From: Halichondria panicea
Lineage: Eukaryota > Porifera > Demospongiae > Suberitida > Halichondriidae
Assembly: GCF_963675165.1 (NCBI RefSeq)
Contig: NC_087393.1
Location: 5,635,702-5,699,701 of the forward strand
Length of the DNA: 64,000 nt
Direction: 5' to 3'
The position numbers and the translations under genes are program-made. Shown piece by piece: positions 1 to 11,794 of the stretch. The notes beneath the pieces were generated by a model, which saw only the letters and a list, made by a program, of their open reading frames with translations, was not told the DNA's origin and searched no databases. How positions within the stretch are numbered: the stretch's first letter is position 1; every line of letters starts with the position of its first letter.

Positions 1-177
1 TTTCATGAACTTGATTATGTGCATCTTCATATTGAATCTAGTATACTATACTACAGAGACGACTAACTAGCTCCAGCAGCTGCCTCCCCCTCTCACTGGT
101 TGCTTTCTACTGCACTGCACTGATGAGACTCCTGTATCTCAGGCTACGAGAATAGCGCATGCACCGTTAGCTCAAAA

Positions 178-1110
178 ATGATCGGCGTAATTGTGTCATG
201 TGATGCTATATATGTTGCCGTAGTGACTACGCTTATTATTTTTACATGCGCCAAAGTTACTTGTTGCAAAACAAGAGTTCCAATTGTCTACAGATCACAA
301 ATCTACACTACAATGAATATTCTGAAGACTCTGAAGAGGAAGCTGAGGAACAAGATCTCCTTGATGCAGGAGAAGAGACGGCGACGCAATGGCAGCAGTC
401 TCTACCCACGCATTGTCCCCCAGCATTTGAGCCAGATAGATGTGGGGGAGGAGCTCATTCGTGCACCCTCCATCACTTCCCTACAAGAGCCTCTAACTAG
501 AGTGCCTTCTCTCACTTCTCTGCAATCAACCTTCAGCGATTTTAACTTTGCGGAACAAGAATCACCAGAAGAGCTACCTCTAACAAGATCCCCTTCTCTC
601 ACTTCCCTCAGCTCTGATGACCAGCCATCAAAAGAAGAAGTTCCACTAGTGGCAACAGATGAAGGATTCTGTGACTCAAGCCAACCAAAGCTGTGGCCTG
701 TCGACACAACAAGTGATGTCCAACTGGTGGAATTGAGACTAACAGCAGATTCCAAACTGAGTGGAACAGTAATGGTGACCAATCTAGCGTATCACAAGAA
801 TATCTTCATACGGTGGACAGACAACAACTGGGCCTCATACCAAGACACAGTGGCGAGCTATGATGACAGTTCTGAGGGGTTCTCTCACGACTGGTTCACA
901 TTCACCATTGACTCTGACTCAGTTTGCAAGGACACTGCTGGTGGAGTGTGTTTTGAACTAGCTGTGGCCTACCAGGTCAATGGAATGGAGTACTGGGACA
1001 ACAATGAAGAGAAAAACTACACAATATTATCTACTCAATTGCAAAAGGAAAACTCTTCACAACCTGTTTCTGTTTCAAGTGGCTCGAGCTGTAGAACTGA
1101 TGCTGTATAG
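178..1110 (+). CDS. CBM21-domain protein, PPP1R3-like glycogen-targeting subunit
   Basis: The frame encodes 310 residues. Residues about 178-287 form a CBM21 domain with the family hallmarks WTDNNW (213-218) and WDNNEEKNY near the C terminus, as in the glycogen-binding PPP1R3 subunits that bring protein phosphatase 1 to glycogen synthase. The real start may be the ATG at 313 rather than 178, because a good splice acceptor (tctacag) lies at about 284-290, the first 45 residues are hydrophobic and unlike the family, and the decayed copy at 12229 begins its similarity near 313. After a basic stretch (RKLRNK, EKRRRR) the motif R-x-P-S-[IL]-T-S-L occurs three times, at residues 95, 108 and 137, and looks like repeated phosphorylation sites. 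I see no clear RVxF phosphatase-docking motif, so phosphatase binding is inferred only from the family. The gene is tail-to-tail with the Munc13-like gene below it, 270 bp apart. Confidence 0.8.
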   Translation: MIGVIVSCDAIYVAVVTTLIIFTCAKVTCCKTRVPIVYRSQIYTTMNILKTLKRKLRNKISLMQEKRRRRNGSSLYPRIVPQHLSQIDVGEELIRAPSITSLQEPLTRVPSLTSLQSTFSDFNFAEQESPEELPLTRSPSLTSLSSDDQPSKEEVPLVATDEGFCDSSQPKLWPVDTTSDVQLVELRLTADSKLSGTVMVTNLAYHKNIFIRWTDNNWASYQDTVASYDDSSEGFSHDWFTFTIDSDSVCKDTAGGVCFELAVAYQVNGMEYWDNNEEKNYTILSTQLQKENSSQPVSVSSGSSCRTDAV

Positions 1111-1246
1111 ATCTAGTTAAATAACTAAAAGCTATTACTATAAAGGTTGAGGGATAGTGTGATATATTCACACTATCTGTGTACAAACAGTTCATGTGAT
1201 AATTATAGTCATTGAGTTATGTTTTTATGATGTGATATATTTGCAA

Positions 1247-1252
1247 AATAAA
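1247..1252 (+). promoter_or_regulatory. poly(A) signal of the CBM21 gene
   Basis: AATAAA lies 137 bp after the stop codon of the CBM21 gene. The convergent Munc13-like copy 1 stops only about 130 bp further on, so the two 3' UTRs probably abut or overlap. Confidence 0.6.
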
Positions 1253-1379
1253 ATTGTGCAATTTCATAGACTTTATCAATAATAACTGTGTTTGAGTTTT
1301 TAAAATAATTGTGGAAGTCACAAGATAATTATTCATAAAAATGGATCAAAACATGTATAAAATCAGTTATAGCTAAATA

Positions 1380-4300
1380 TCAAGTCTTAAAATTGACTGC
1401 ATGTCTCTTCAGAAACTGAACTGCTACCGAGTTTTTCAACTTTGCCCTTTTCTTTAACTCATTGAACACCAAGTCATTGTCATCAGCTTGCCAAACAAAT
1501 AGGAGCACGGATTTGTTCTTCTCTTTCTCTCTTTGTTGCCCTTTACTACTGGCCTCACCATCATGATAATCACTAGGTGGTGTAGAATCACTAGGGAGGT
1601 CGGAAGTTTCAGCTTTAGCTGGCACTGAAGTTTGGGTGTCACTCTCTGGTTTACTTTGTGTTGGTATCTTAGACTCATCCGTGGGTTCAGTCGGTACCAA
1701 CGTTCCAAAATCCTCTGATGCTGAAGTTTGTACGGGTATTTGCTTCAAAGGGATGATGCCTATTCCAATGTAGTGCTTCCCGTAGCTCTGGTTGTAGACT
1801 TTGAAGATAATAGAAGGTCCATCTTGAGCCAAGAGATATTCTGCCATTGGACTGTAGGGAGAGAACAAACTCAATATTCTGTATGAACTTTTTATTACCA
1901 AGTAGCGCATGCATGTATGGCAATTAAAGAGAGGGAGCAAACAGAAATTAAACTCACAAGTTAAATGTTTCGTTGATTGCGGGGCTGTTGTTGTTTCTGA
2001 TTGTACGTGTTTTCTTGCTCAGTAGTCCTGGGAAGAGCCATTCTGGTGCCAGGCTGACCTCTATAACTGGGTTGAAGGTCAGGAAGCAAGCACAGTCTGT
2101 ATATATAGTAGTGGTGAGGGTAGGATATGAGTTGTGGTTTACATGACAGTATATCTATTACATCTATTATTTATTTATAGTACAGACAGATATTAAGGAG
2201 ATGCTCTGAGGCATGTGTATACAGGGTAATGAATAATACAGGTGCAGGTTCAAACATTAAATTTAGTTGATAACACACAGTCAATCGTACTTTGAGAGAC
2301 TCTTGAATCTGATTGTAAGTCAACTGCTTGAATCATCTCCAATGAAACTGAGCCACTATCTCGAAGGTAAGTCGTGCTCACGAATATCGTCCCCAATTTC
2401 CCGCTGACTTGTGTCGACTGTAAGTCACCCACGGCAGACAAGAACTGGACAATCAAGTTTTGAGTTGCTGCTCGAAGAATGTTCAATTCATGAACAAGAT
2501 GCTACAATAAAAAAAAAATGCAAAATACACTATAATAATTATACATTCAGCTCCCTTCAAATGTTCATACCAATACTTTATGTGAAAGCCTACCGTATAC
2601 CGTATTTTTGTATAGTGAAATTTTCGTATTTTTCGTATTGAGAGCATCTAAAAATTAAGCTGCAAAATTATTCAACTGCAATAAATTCTACGTCACTATC
2701 CTGAGCTGTACAAATATTAATTTAGAATATGAAAATTAATATTTTAATTGATCGGGTAGTTCATACAAAATGTGCACCAACGAAAAATTATCCGGTATAA
2801 TTATAGTTTAGATAACTTACAGTGTACTCTTCATTCTCTAGATCCTTATAAGGTAGTCCACGTCCTTTATCATAGTTGAAGTGCTTGAGCATCATTAGTG
2901 AGTAATAGAGACGCTCGTGCAGTCCCACTCTATTGGGTTTCTCCTCAGCTGTGATAGACTCAATGCACAGGGAAATTGCCTCCATGGAAACTTTCCAAAT
3001 ATCTCCTAAAACACTGTATAATCATGTGTGTAATGAAGGGATATGACGCAATGTAATCATAGCTTGAACTTTAAACTCAGCAATTGAGAGGTGTAGAGTA
3101 CAGGGTACTTACGAGAGGAGCACATCAGTGACCAGGTAGTTAGAGAGGGCAGTCAGAGTGTTACCAAGGTAGCTCACTAGCGGCAAAATAGGCTGCAAAT
3201 TGAACAATTGATTCAATCAGACACAATCATCTCTGAAGAAGTGTATACACATGACTGTTCTATTGCACACAATACTACATATAATTATCTCCTAGTCTGT
3301 ACCCCCAATTCATTGAGATTGTCGTAGCTGCTGGGGAGGACAATGTGCTCTGCATTCAACAGCTCTTGAAGATTTCTCTTTATCTCTGGTCGAACCTGTG
3401 TTGATAAACAAAAACAACAATTGAGTTTAAGAAACAAAGTTTCAGAGAGCACAGAATACTGTAGTGTACACACCTTGTCAGCAATGTTCTTAATGATGCG
3501 TGATAATTCAATGGCAACTGTCGAGTGGAATGCGTTCATTACACCGTTGATATCTTCAATGTGTTGAGCATTTGTTTTGTCTTTTGTTTCCTCCTCAGTG
3601 AGGTGTGGAATAATGTCCGGCCACTCGTCAAACACAGTGCTCATGTGATACATATCGTTCAAGGTCACGCCCAGCTGGAGGGAGTAACATAATCTGAGTG
3701 TATAGAAATTATGGCCCGTTCAAAAGTTGATATTTGAGCAATTGTAGAATCTATACAGCTTTTTAATAATTATAATACTATACACTCACCTCTTGATCGT
3801 CCAGGGCATACTCGTCCTTCATCTGCTCAGAGGTGTGTTGGACATAGAACAGGGCACACGATGTCACCTCTTGCATTATGAGCTTGGTGAAGTTCAACAT
3901 CTCACTAGTGACCGGCCATTTAAGATCATCCCTCACTCGGAACAAAATAAACAAAATATCGGACGAATCACAAACAGAAGAGGACAATTTGACCTCATCA
4001 CTTATCGGCACTGGTTGACTGTCAGCAATGGCTCTCTTGATTCTCTCCTTACAATCACTGGAAGCTGATTCAATGAGAATGGGTACAATAGGTTTGTACC
4101 AATCATGGTAAGAGGCCAAATAGATCTTGGCAGGATTCACAAGTCTAAGAGATGCATGGGAATAAAAATTCAGTAAATACGTAAGGTAGTATATAATATA
4201 GAAGTACTGTGAATTTACATAGCCTGATTACATGCATGTTAGCAGTATACATGTAGATCATGCATGTCAACTCTCACTTCAAATCCACGTTTGGTTGAAC

Positions 4301-5990
4301 TGCGAGAGCAACAATGCTCCGTACAGAACGATAGGAGGAGTACACCTTCACCATAGTGCTGTACTCAGGAGGTTCTTTATCATTCCCCGCTACAAACTGT
4401 CCCAGTCGAGTTCTCACGAAATCAGAGAGCTGCAGGAATAGAGTACATGCACTACACACACGCTACAAGAGATTATAAAATATTACTCGGTTAGTTACGG
4501 GCGGGACGAGGGAGGTAGTACAAAGCTAGTTTTGCCCTATAAGAGCAGTGGAGAGACCAAAGGAGATCAAGCAGAGACTAGAGGAAACCTTTCTCATGTA
4601 CATTATTACCAGTGCACCATTTCAGGACAGTATAGTACAAGCTGACTGGTTGCAGTGTAATGCACAGACACAGACTCACCAAGGCATCAATGGACAAGTA
4701 GAAGTGGGAGAAGTACTCAATATCCAGCACACTCTTATCCCTGCACATCAGTTGCAACACTCAGCTATAGCTATAGTGGTGATTGTGCACAACTTACTTC
4801 TTGAAGAGAGGGGCTATTTTCCACAAGGCAATACCACACATGTAATGAGTGGAGCTGCACAGCTCATCAAGATCCTTAGCCAACTGCACAACACAATAAC
4901 AACAGGGTACGCATGCATGTATATACTGTGGGGAAAACCCTTTAACAGAAAAAATTTATTTTAGGGGAACTAATTTTAAACTGTTGTACATGCAGAGGTG
5001 GCCTTTGTTAATTAGGGTATATACACAAACTGTTACTTGGAACCTAGGAGTCGACCTAGCGTTCAATTGGAGACGGATCGGCCTGGGAACGAGGCTAGTT
5101 CAGTTATAGCCATAAATAGTGCAATTTGATTGGTTAGAGGAAGTGTTCTATCCAACTTAGAAAATCATGTTTATACTTAGACAATCATGTACTTCGCTTT
5201 AGAAAATACTTACATAATCATGTAGCAAAGGTTAGATAACAATGGCTATGGAGCAGATCGATCTAGACACTCATGCATGGTTGCTGTGATCTAAAATTCT
5301 TAGACACTGTTTAGTTTCTATATGACTTAGAAGCCCTCAAGCCCTAGGGCTAATAGAACCCTCACTACGATCTGGATACTACAAGCAGCCCTAACCTAGA
5401 TGCCTGGCCTTCATTACATGCATGTATCACAGCTGTGTTTTCTGTGGCCGGTAAGAACAGTTGCACTGCAGTCACATATAATACAAGCCCAGAGATGAAT
5501 AATTGACTAATACTTCAACTGTAACGTGTGTCCCTCACCTGCATTTGCACACCATCTTCTGTGGTTGGCTTGGTAGCAATGAACCAATCAGAAGCAGCTA
5601 GAGGAATAGCCAGGGCTACCAGACATGACACTGTCTTATCATCCTCTGCAAGACACTGGACCAGAGGGGCAATACGAGAGAGCTCCTCCGCCACTCTGTG
5701 TGTGTGGTGGTGGTGGTGTGGAATGTGTGGGGGTGAGGGTAAGTTTGTCATTTTGCAAGGGGGCTGCATGCTACGACATCCAGTGTAATTTTTATAAATT
5801 ACGTACTTTATGTACGTAGTGAATGTGCATTTTTGGTAGTGTTTTCCTCTGATGCTCTCCTGTGTTTCGTGATCTTCGTCATTACTCAAGCCATTGCTGA
5901 CATCGTTGAGTTTGAAGTTTGTGATGTGGAACTTGAGAATGAATATCAGGTTACCCAGTAGCTCTACCAGGTCGTAGCAAAGGTCCTTCT

Positions 5991-6049
<59 letters not shown>

Positions 6050-9000
6050 GCGTGTGCGTGTGCGTGTGCGTGTGCGTGTGCGTGTGCGTGTGTGCATGTG
6101 TGTGTGTGTGCGTGTGCGTGTGCGTGTGCGTGTGCGTGTGCATGTGTGCGTGCGTGTGTGTGTGTGGTGTGTGAAGGGAGTAGCACTAAGAGTATACTGA
6201 ACAGTGCCTTCCCACTCCCTTAGATCACACATTGTCAGTTCCACAACAGGCATGCTCTCACCCACTCCTCCTGTGCATTCGTCTGGTCAGAACTCGTGTC
6301 ATCATTGTCATCAATATCTTCCTCTGCCTCTACCTCTTGTATCCTTGGAGCGTTGACCTTTGTACTCAGGTCGTATTGATCCCGGATGGTGACCAGTAGA
6401 AATAGAAATGTCTTGATACTGACTTGAAACCTACGATGGTAGTGGATGAGAACGTTGAGCTGACTGTGTGTGTGCATGGGAAGGTCTGAAATAAATCACC
6501 CACTTCAAAATACGTTTACAGTATGGGCCCAAAAATAAATCGCTGACCTAAGCACACAATATTATTGTAGCACTGTCCAAGAGATATAAGTTGTAATGAA
6601 CAGCTCCGAAAATAGGAAAAATACCCACTAGCTCATAATTATATAGAGCCCATGATCTTTTTCAGAAAATGGACAATTTGGGCCCGAAATAAATGACTGA
6701 TCTATAAGCACACAGTATTGTAGTATGTACTATCAAAGAGCTACTAATTGTTTTGAAAAAATACACACACACTCACAAACAGAAACTAGAGTGGCCTGAC
6801 TGTGTGTGTGCACGATGGGGGTCCGGCAGAAATAATCACCCACTTCAGAAAATGGACAATATGGGCCCAAAATAAATCACATAAAGTATAGTTACATACA
6901 CACACACACAAAGAGTGGCTTACATAGCTGATCTTTGCAGGTCGCTCATGGAGATCATGAAGCTGTGATTCTTGAGCAGCTCATCAGCCTCTGTAGAGAG
7001 CACACCGTCCCAGTTCCTCTTGTATCGTCCACTCTCTGAGCGACTGTCAGCATTCACCAGGCCCCTCAATAGCAGCCGGTGGTCCGAGAGGGGGTTCTAG
7101 GGGGGAGGTATTGGGTTAAATCAAGCAAGCATTCACCAGGCCCCTCAATAGCAGCCGGTGCTCAGAGAGGGGTTCTAGGGGGGAGGTATTGGGTTAAATC
7201 AAGCAAGCATTCACCAGGCCCCTCAATAGCAGCCAGTACTCCGAGAGGGGGTTCTAGGGGGGGGATTGGGTTAAATCAAGCAAGCATTCACTAGGCCCTC
7301 AATAGCAGCCGGTGCTCTGACGGGTTTTAGGGGGTGGGGTATGTATAATCATATGTAACACAAAAAGCACTGTTACAGTAAAATATTCAAGGCTATACTG
7401 TAGAAGCATGTACTCAATGCTCATCATTATTAGCAATTCCATACAATGCAGAGCTGACACCCACTGCTCACATTGTGACCTACTGCTCACATCGTGATCC
7501 CTGAGGTTCCTTTGTTCAGACTCTATATTGAGCAGTACATGTAGCATGCCTCTGTCGTCATGGTGACCCGAGTGAGATTCCAATTTAAGTATTTTCTCCC
7601 CCCCATTATGTGTGATATCTGACAGAGGTAGGAAAGCTCGTCCAATGTAATCATCACTGACCACAATGTTGTGAAAGAAACTGTAGAGGAAGAGATGGTA
7701 CTGCAGGATGTGCGTCACGACTGTCCGTATATACCGTTCAAATCCTTTGATAGTGAACTCTGTGATCTTCCCACTTCTCGCGTCAATAGGAACTTTACTG
7801 CCCTTATCCCTGTGTGTGTGGTGTAGGTGTGTGTGTGGGTGGGTGTGGGTGTGTGTGTGTGGTGTGGAGAGTATACGCTTGTCCATACATGACCAGTCAA
7901 TATACACACTCACCACACTTCTAGAACCAGCACCTCACTAGTCACATTTTCAAATTTCCTGAGAAAAAATAAGACCCTGCTATGTCATATTGAATAATGC
8001 GTTGCTTCCCTTGATGGTTGCATAGCCGGGATGGGAATCAAGCCTATATCTACACGTACAGTTTTGTTCTGCAGGTGGAATTCCCTCCACCCACTTTACC
8101 ATGTATGCCATATGCTATATTATTAGCTGAGAAACGTGCGCAACACCCACTCAATAATCATCACTTCTGTCACTGTAATTAATGTAACTAACACTCGACA
8201 ATGAAGCTTTAACATCAAAATCTGCCACTATTTAAACCAAGATATTGTTGTGTGAAGGCTATCTATGCTGTAAACACAGCGCTGTGGCATCCAGGTGAGT
8301 AGATATACCTGTGACAAACAAACAGACCAACAGACTCCTACTTAATAATTTATTGCATTAACAGGTCGGCTTGATTCCCGCCCTCCTTCCCGCACAATGA
8401 TCAAGCACGTCTAATATCATAATAATTATGACAATAGAATGCTGTATATATAATATTATAATGTTACATGAATGTTTTATGTAGGCGTACAATTCCTTTT
8501 GCTCGTTCCATTCTGGGTCCAAGTTTTTCTCGATGACAGAGGTGTGGTGTATCTTGCCTAGTACCAACCCTTCTCTGTCCCAATCAGGGAGATTGTGCTT
8601 CTTGACCAACTGCTTGTTCCTGCTCTCTGCTCGGATTATACCCAACCTCACGTATGGATCACTAAAGCCTGCATCGCGGTGTGGTAAACAAGTAGGAAAT
8701 GAGCTGGCAATGAAATTGGGGCTACAGGATTCTGGGTGATATCAGATACTTACCATTTAAATCTTTTGCTGGTAGCCCTGTTGCTTTCAACACTGCATGT
8801 ACATAAACACACACTAATTATGACGATAGCCATTATTGTATAGACTGCATGTATATTATATAGTGAACATACTACATAAGTGTATGGAAACACTGCAATA
8901 AAGTGTGTGTGTGTGTGTGTGACAACAGTCCATTCAGCTCACCAGTCACTACGACCTTCCATTCACTGATCTGCATGTGTATAAAAGGAAGAGACACATA

Positions 9001-11511
9001 ATAGCATACACATGATCAAGCAAAACAACACTTGCTTTGTCAGCCTTGGCTGCTGTGAGCAGCTCATCCCATTTACCAGACACTGGGAACACCTACATGC
9101 ATGCACAGTAGAAGCGTGGATTAGTGTCATTATCAGTCACTATAGCTCACCCTCCTGACATAGTCCATTAGAGCGTTCTTCTTCTGATCGTCTTCATTCA
9201 TATTGATGATGGTACGTTGTGCTATCAGACACATCTTGGCAATCTGATCAAGAGGGGAGTAATGTACTCATGCATATTATATCATACGTAGCTCAGTCCA
9301 TTACAACAATGACACTCCAATTTGTCATAAGTGTACATGACTGCATGCATGCACTTAAAACTATTGCTAGCGAATTGAACCCACTCGTGGGATCATAAAA
9401 CTATTGCTAGCGAATTGAACCCACTCACGGGATCTTAAAACTATTGCTAGCGAATTGAACCCACTCATGCATGGGATCTTAAAACTATTGCTATCGAATT
9501 GAACCCACTCATGCATGGGATCTTAAAACTATTGCTATCGAATTGAACCCACTCATGCATGGGTTCTTAAAACTATTGCTATCGAATTGAACCCACTCAT
9601 GCATGGGTTCTTAAAACTATTGCTATCGAATTGAACCCACTCATGCATGGGTTCTTAAAACTATTGCTAGCGAATTGAACCCACTCATGCATGGGATCTT
9701 AAAACTATTGCTAGCGAATTGAACCCATGCACTCATGGGATCTTAAAACTATTGCTAGCGAATTGAACCCACTCATGGGATCTTAAAACTATTGCTATAG
9801 CGAATTGAACCCACTCATGGGATCTTAAAACTATTGCTAGCGAATTGAACCCACTCATGGGATCTTAAAACTATTCCTAGCGAATTGAACCCACTCATGG
9901 GATCTTAAAACTATTGCTAGCGAATTGAACCCACTCATGGGATCTTAAAACTATTGCTAGTGAATTGAACCCACTCGTGGGATCTAGTACATATACTTGC
10001 ATGCAGATGGTGTGATGCATGGTGCATGATTGTACATGTACCAGCAAGGGCGTATAAAGAGAATAGGGCATGCAACTATCTACAAATGGGCGGGGTGTGT
10101 GCTAAAAAACTATTGCACGGGCACTTACTTGATCACATGCATGGATGACCAGCTAGCTTACTTGATCACATGCATGGATGACCAGCTAGCTTACTTGATC
10201 ACATGCATGGATGACCAGCTAGCTAGCTATTTATCTGTTGAGCATGAGGTACGTACAGTAAAGACAGCAGAGTTAGCCACAAACGTCAACAAGCGGAAGG
10301 CAGTTGGCTAGAATAATTATTATACTCATCAATAATTCGATGTATATACACATGCATTATATACATTGCGAGTTGCATGCCCTCTTCTCTCCATACGCCC
10401 TTGGTACCAGCTATAGTGATTGAGCCGCACAGAGTAAGTATATATACTCTATAGTCAGGTATAGCAAAAGTTGAAGAGAAACTTGATAAGTATAATTATA
10501 TATACAGTGTATGTATATATATATATATACAGTGTATGTCAGTATATAGTATAACAACCAAACTGAAGAGTATAACTTATCAAAGTAAATATGAATTTTA
10601 CTCAATTGAGCATTTAATAAGATTATCCTTATTTGCATGTGATGGAATGTGGGTTTGCAATGCATGCAGACAATGAGGGACTCCACTATAAGCTAGTTAT
10701 AGCTACGTGCCCATCAATCATGCATATAGGGTTAGGGTTAGGACAAGTGCATGCATGCAGACAATGAGGGACTCCACTATAAGCTAATTACAGCTACATG
10801 CCCATGCACGTGCATGTAGTGTGTCACTATAATAATGTTACATGCATATATACACATGCACTCAATACGCTGGATATATGCAGGGAATAGGGCAAACAAA
10901 AAGCAACACCATACAACCATGAATTCAGCTGACTTTGAATCACCTCTGTTTTTCTATGTGTTGTTTGGTCGTAAGTGTCCATCTCTGAGTCTGTGTCTGA
11001 GTCATCAGAGACAGTCTGCGTGGATTATAGGGTTAGGACTAGTGGAGGGAAGGAGATAACAACCACTGCATGTTAAATGTTGTGCAAACACTATAATTAT
11101 ACATACACCAATATGACTTGAGCCCTCAATATTAATTATTAAAGAAGCTTCATTTCACACATACTTTAGACACTTCATTCTCTTCTTTCTGAGCCTCGAG
11201 AGTGGTCGCCAACATCCCCTTAGTGGCTGATGAACTTGCGTGGAGTGAGTAATTACAAAATCATAACTGAATTATACTGGTGCGAGTCAGGGAGTGAACA
11301 CTATATCCATTGCTACAGACCTAGCTAGCTGAACGCGAAAAATACTCACCCTCTACATCATTACAATGCATGACATAGCCAAGCTATTATTTGCAAGACC
11401 TATAGGGCAACTGTACACCAACCCACCTATGATACACTTCACAGTAGTGACCCTGTTCCGTTTGAGCCATTGTGGCCTAGACCTGCTGTCAGCACTTGCT
11501 TGAGACGCCAT
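1380..11511 (-). CDS. UNC13D/BAIAP3-like (Munc13-4-like) protein, tandem copy 1
   Basis: This multi-exon gene (ATG 11509-11511, MASQASADSRSRPQ; stop TGA 1380-1382) has the domain order of Munc13-4/BAIAP3, which prime vesicles for SNARE fusion. C2A is at about 7500-8800 (FSDPYVRLGII, LDPEWNE, DDYIGRAFLPL), MHD1-type helices at about 3470-5700 (YFSHFYLSIDAL, LKWPVTSEML, SCALFYVQHTSEQM), MHD2 at 2800-3400 (GRGLPYKDLENEEYT) and C2B at 1380-2500. Exons are short and the introns around them nearly match those of copies 2 and 3. C2A loop 3 reads W-D-K-G-S where copies 2 and 3 read W-D-R-D-S, so a Ca2+ ligand is lost. C2B has FNPV for SDPF and YNQS for FDHD, so Ca2+ binding there is unlikely. An acidic Pro/Ser/Thr-rich insert splits the end of C2B and is shorter here than in the other copies. 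I saw no frameshift. UNC13D versus BAIAP3 orthology is not resolved by eye. Confidence 0.85.
2592..2803. mobile_element. candidate MITE in an intron of copy 1
   Basis: About 210 bp is present in this intron but absent from the matching introns of copies 2 (about 13742-13845) and 3. The ends are weakly inverted: TACCGTATACCGTATTTTTG on the left against a right end whose reverse complement begins TTATACCGGATAATTTTTCG. It carries no coding potential. It is called as an insertion because of the copy comparison rather than because of the TIRs. Confidence 0.5.
5993..6166. repeat. (TG)n microsatellite with TGTGCG interruptions
   Basis: A pure TG run grades into a GTGTGC hexamer array and back. It starts directly at the boundary of a copy 1 exon (CTTCTCCTG on the plus strand). 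The same place in copies 2 (16450) and 3 (28272) also has TG runs, so the microsatellite predates the duplications. Confidence 0.95.
6486..6892. repeat. imperfect tandem repeat of about 170 bp in an intron of copy 1
   Basis: The phrase tatgggcccaaaataaatc, or close variants, recurs near 6520, 6680 and 6860, each time preceded by a cacttcagaaaatggac-like stretch. Copies 2 and 3 have only one short version, so this is an expansion specific to copy 1. Confidence 0.7.
7060..7325 (-). repeat. tandem repeat of splice acceptor plus exon start, copy 1
   Basis: About four units of about 65 bp. Read on the minus strand each unit has a pyrimidine tract, the acceptor CCTCCCCCCTAG and then about 45 nt matching the start of the exon that follows C2A (AACCCCCTCTCGGA). 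The unit nearest the rest of the exon (7079 and below) is the presumed true acceptor; the upstream units are duplicates of acceptor and partial exon. Confidence 0.85.
9355..9985. repeat. minisatellite, unit about 40-45 bp, about 15 units
   Basis: The units have the core CTATTGCTAGCGAATTGAAC followed by CCACTCATGGGATCTTAAAA, with a few length variants carrying an extra ATGC. It sits in a long 5' intron of copy 1 and is absent from copies 2 and 3. There are no unique spacers. Confidence 0.95.
10031..10408. mobile_element. MITE-like element with TIRs, copy 1 intron
   Basis: The left end reads ACCAGCAAGGGCGTATAAAG and continues GAGAATAGGGCATGCAACT. The right end, reverse-complemented, reads ACCAAGGGCGTATGGAGAGA and continues AGAGGGCATGCAACT. 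These are imperfect terminal inverted repeats of about 40 bp with no coding sequence between them. A homologous element lies in the matching intron of copy 2 (19668-20210), and none is seen in copy 3. Confidence 0.75.
10128..10228. repeat. 33-bp tandem repeat, three units
   Basis: Three nearly perfect 33-bp units (TTACTTGATCACATGCATGG and GATGACCAGCTAGC) lie inside the MITE-like element of copy 1. Because 33 is a multiple of three, an ORF runs through them, but it is not a gene. Confidence 0.9.
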
Positions 11512-11637
11512 TCTAACAGAAATTCAGTCTATCTCTAGTCAGGGAGTGCATTAACTGTACGCCCATTTCTTTCTTTGCTGCCTCATTTTGTCTTGCTACA
11601 AAGTAAGGCCTGGGAACAAGCTATATACAGGCGATGA

Positions 11638-11690
11638 TTAGCCTCGATTCAAGGGCCGTATTTTAATCGGCCTGGAATCGAGGCTAGTAG
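11638..11690. repeat. palindromic repeat of the TAGCCTCGATTC family
   Basis: TAGCCTCGATTCAAGGGCCG is followed by its near-perfect inverted partner CGGCCTGGAATCGAGGCTA. Related single arms are at 5083-5102, 11599-11612, 11711-11726 and 21813-21835, and the same sequence forms the ends of the element at 61236-61815. This looks like a dispersed MITE end or solo hairpin. Confidence 0.75.
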
Positions 11691-11794
11691 CAGATGATAT
11701 AGCGTTATTTTAGAAATAAATCGGTCTGGGAACAAAGTGCGGGGGAGGGGTAGCGCAAGCGCTGTGCATTTTATGACAATGTCGTATAAGAGAA

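Noticed and set aside
4548-4964. Antisense ORF of about 135 residues conserved in all three tandem copies (also 15566 and 27330)
   Set aside because: It lies opposite real Munc13-like exons (YFSHFYLSIDAL region) and is conserved only because the copies are near-identical. No recognisable domain.
5500-6265. His/Thr- and Cys/Val-rich ORFs over TG/CA tracts (also at 28272, 40756, 54017, 60374)
   Set aside because: Dinucleotide repeats are open in all frames and do not encode proteins here.
9355-9985. Regular 40-bp repeats reminiscent of a CRISPR array
   Set aside because: There are no unique spacers, the units are head-to-tail copies and the context is a eukaryotic intron.
10727-10742. Possible interstitial telomere repeat (GGGTTAGGGTTAGG)
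   Set aside because: Only two units; too short to mean more than chance.
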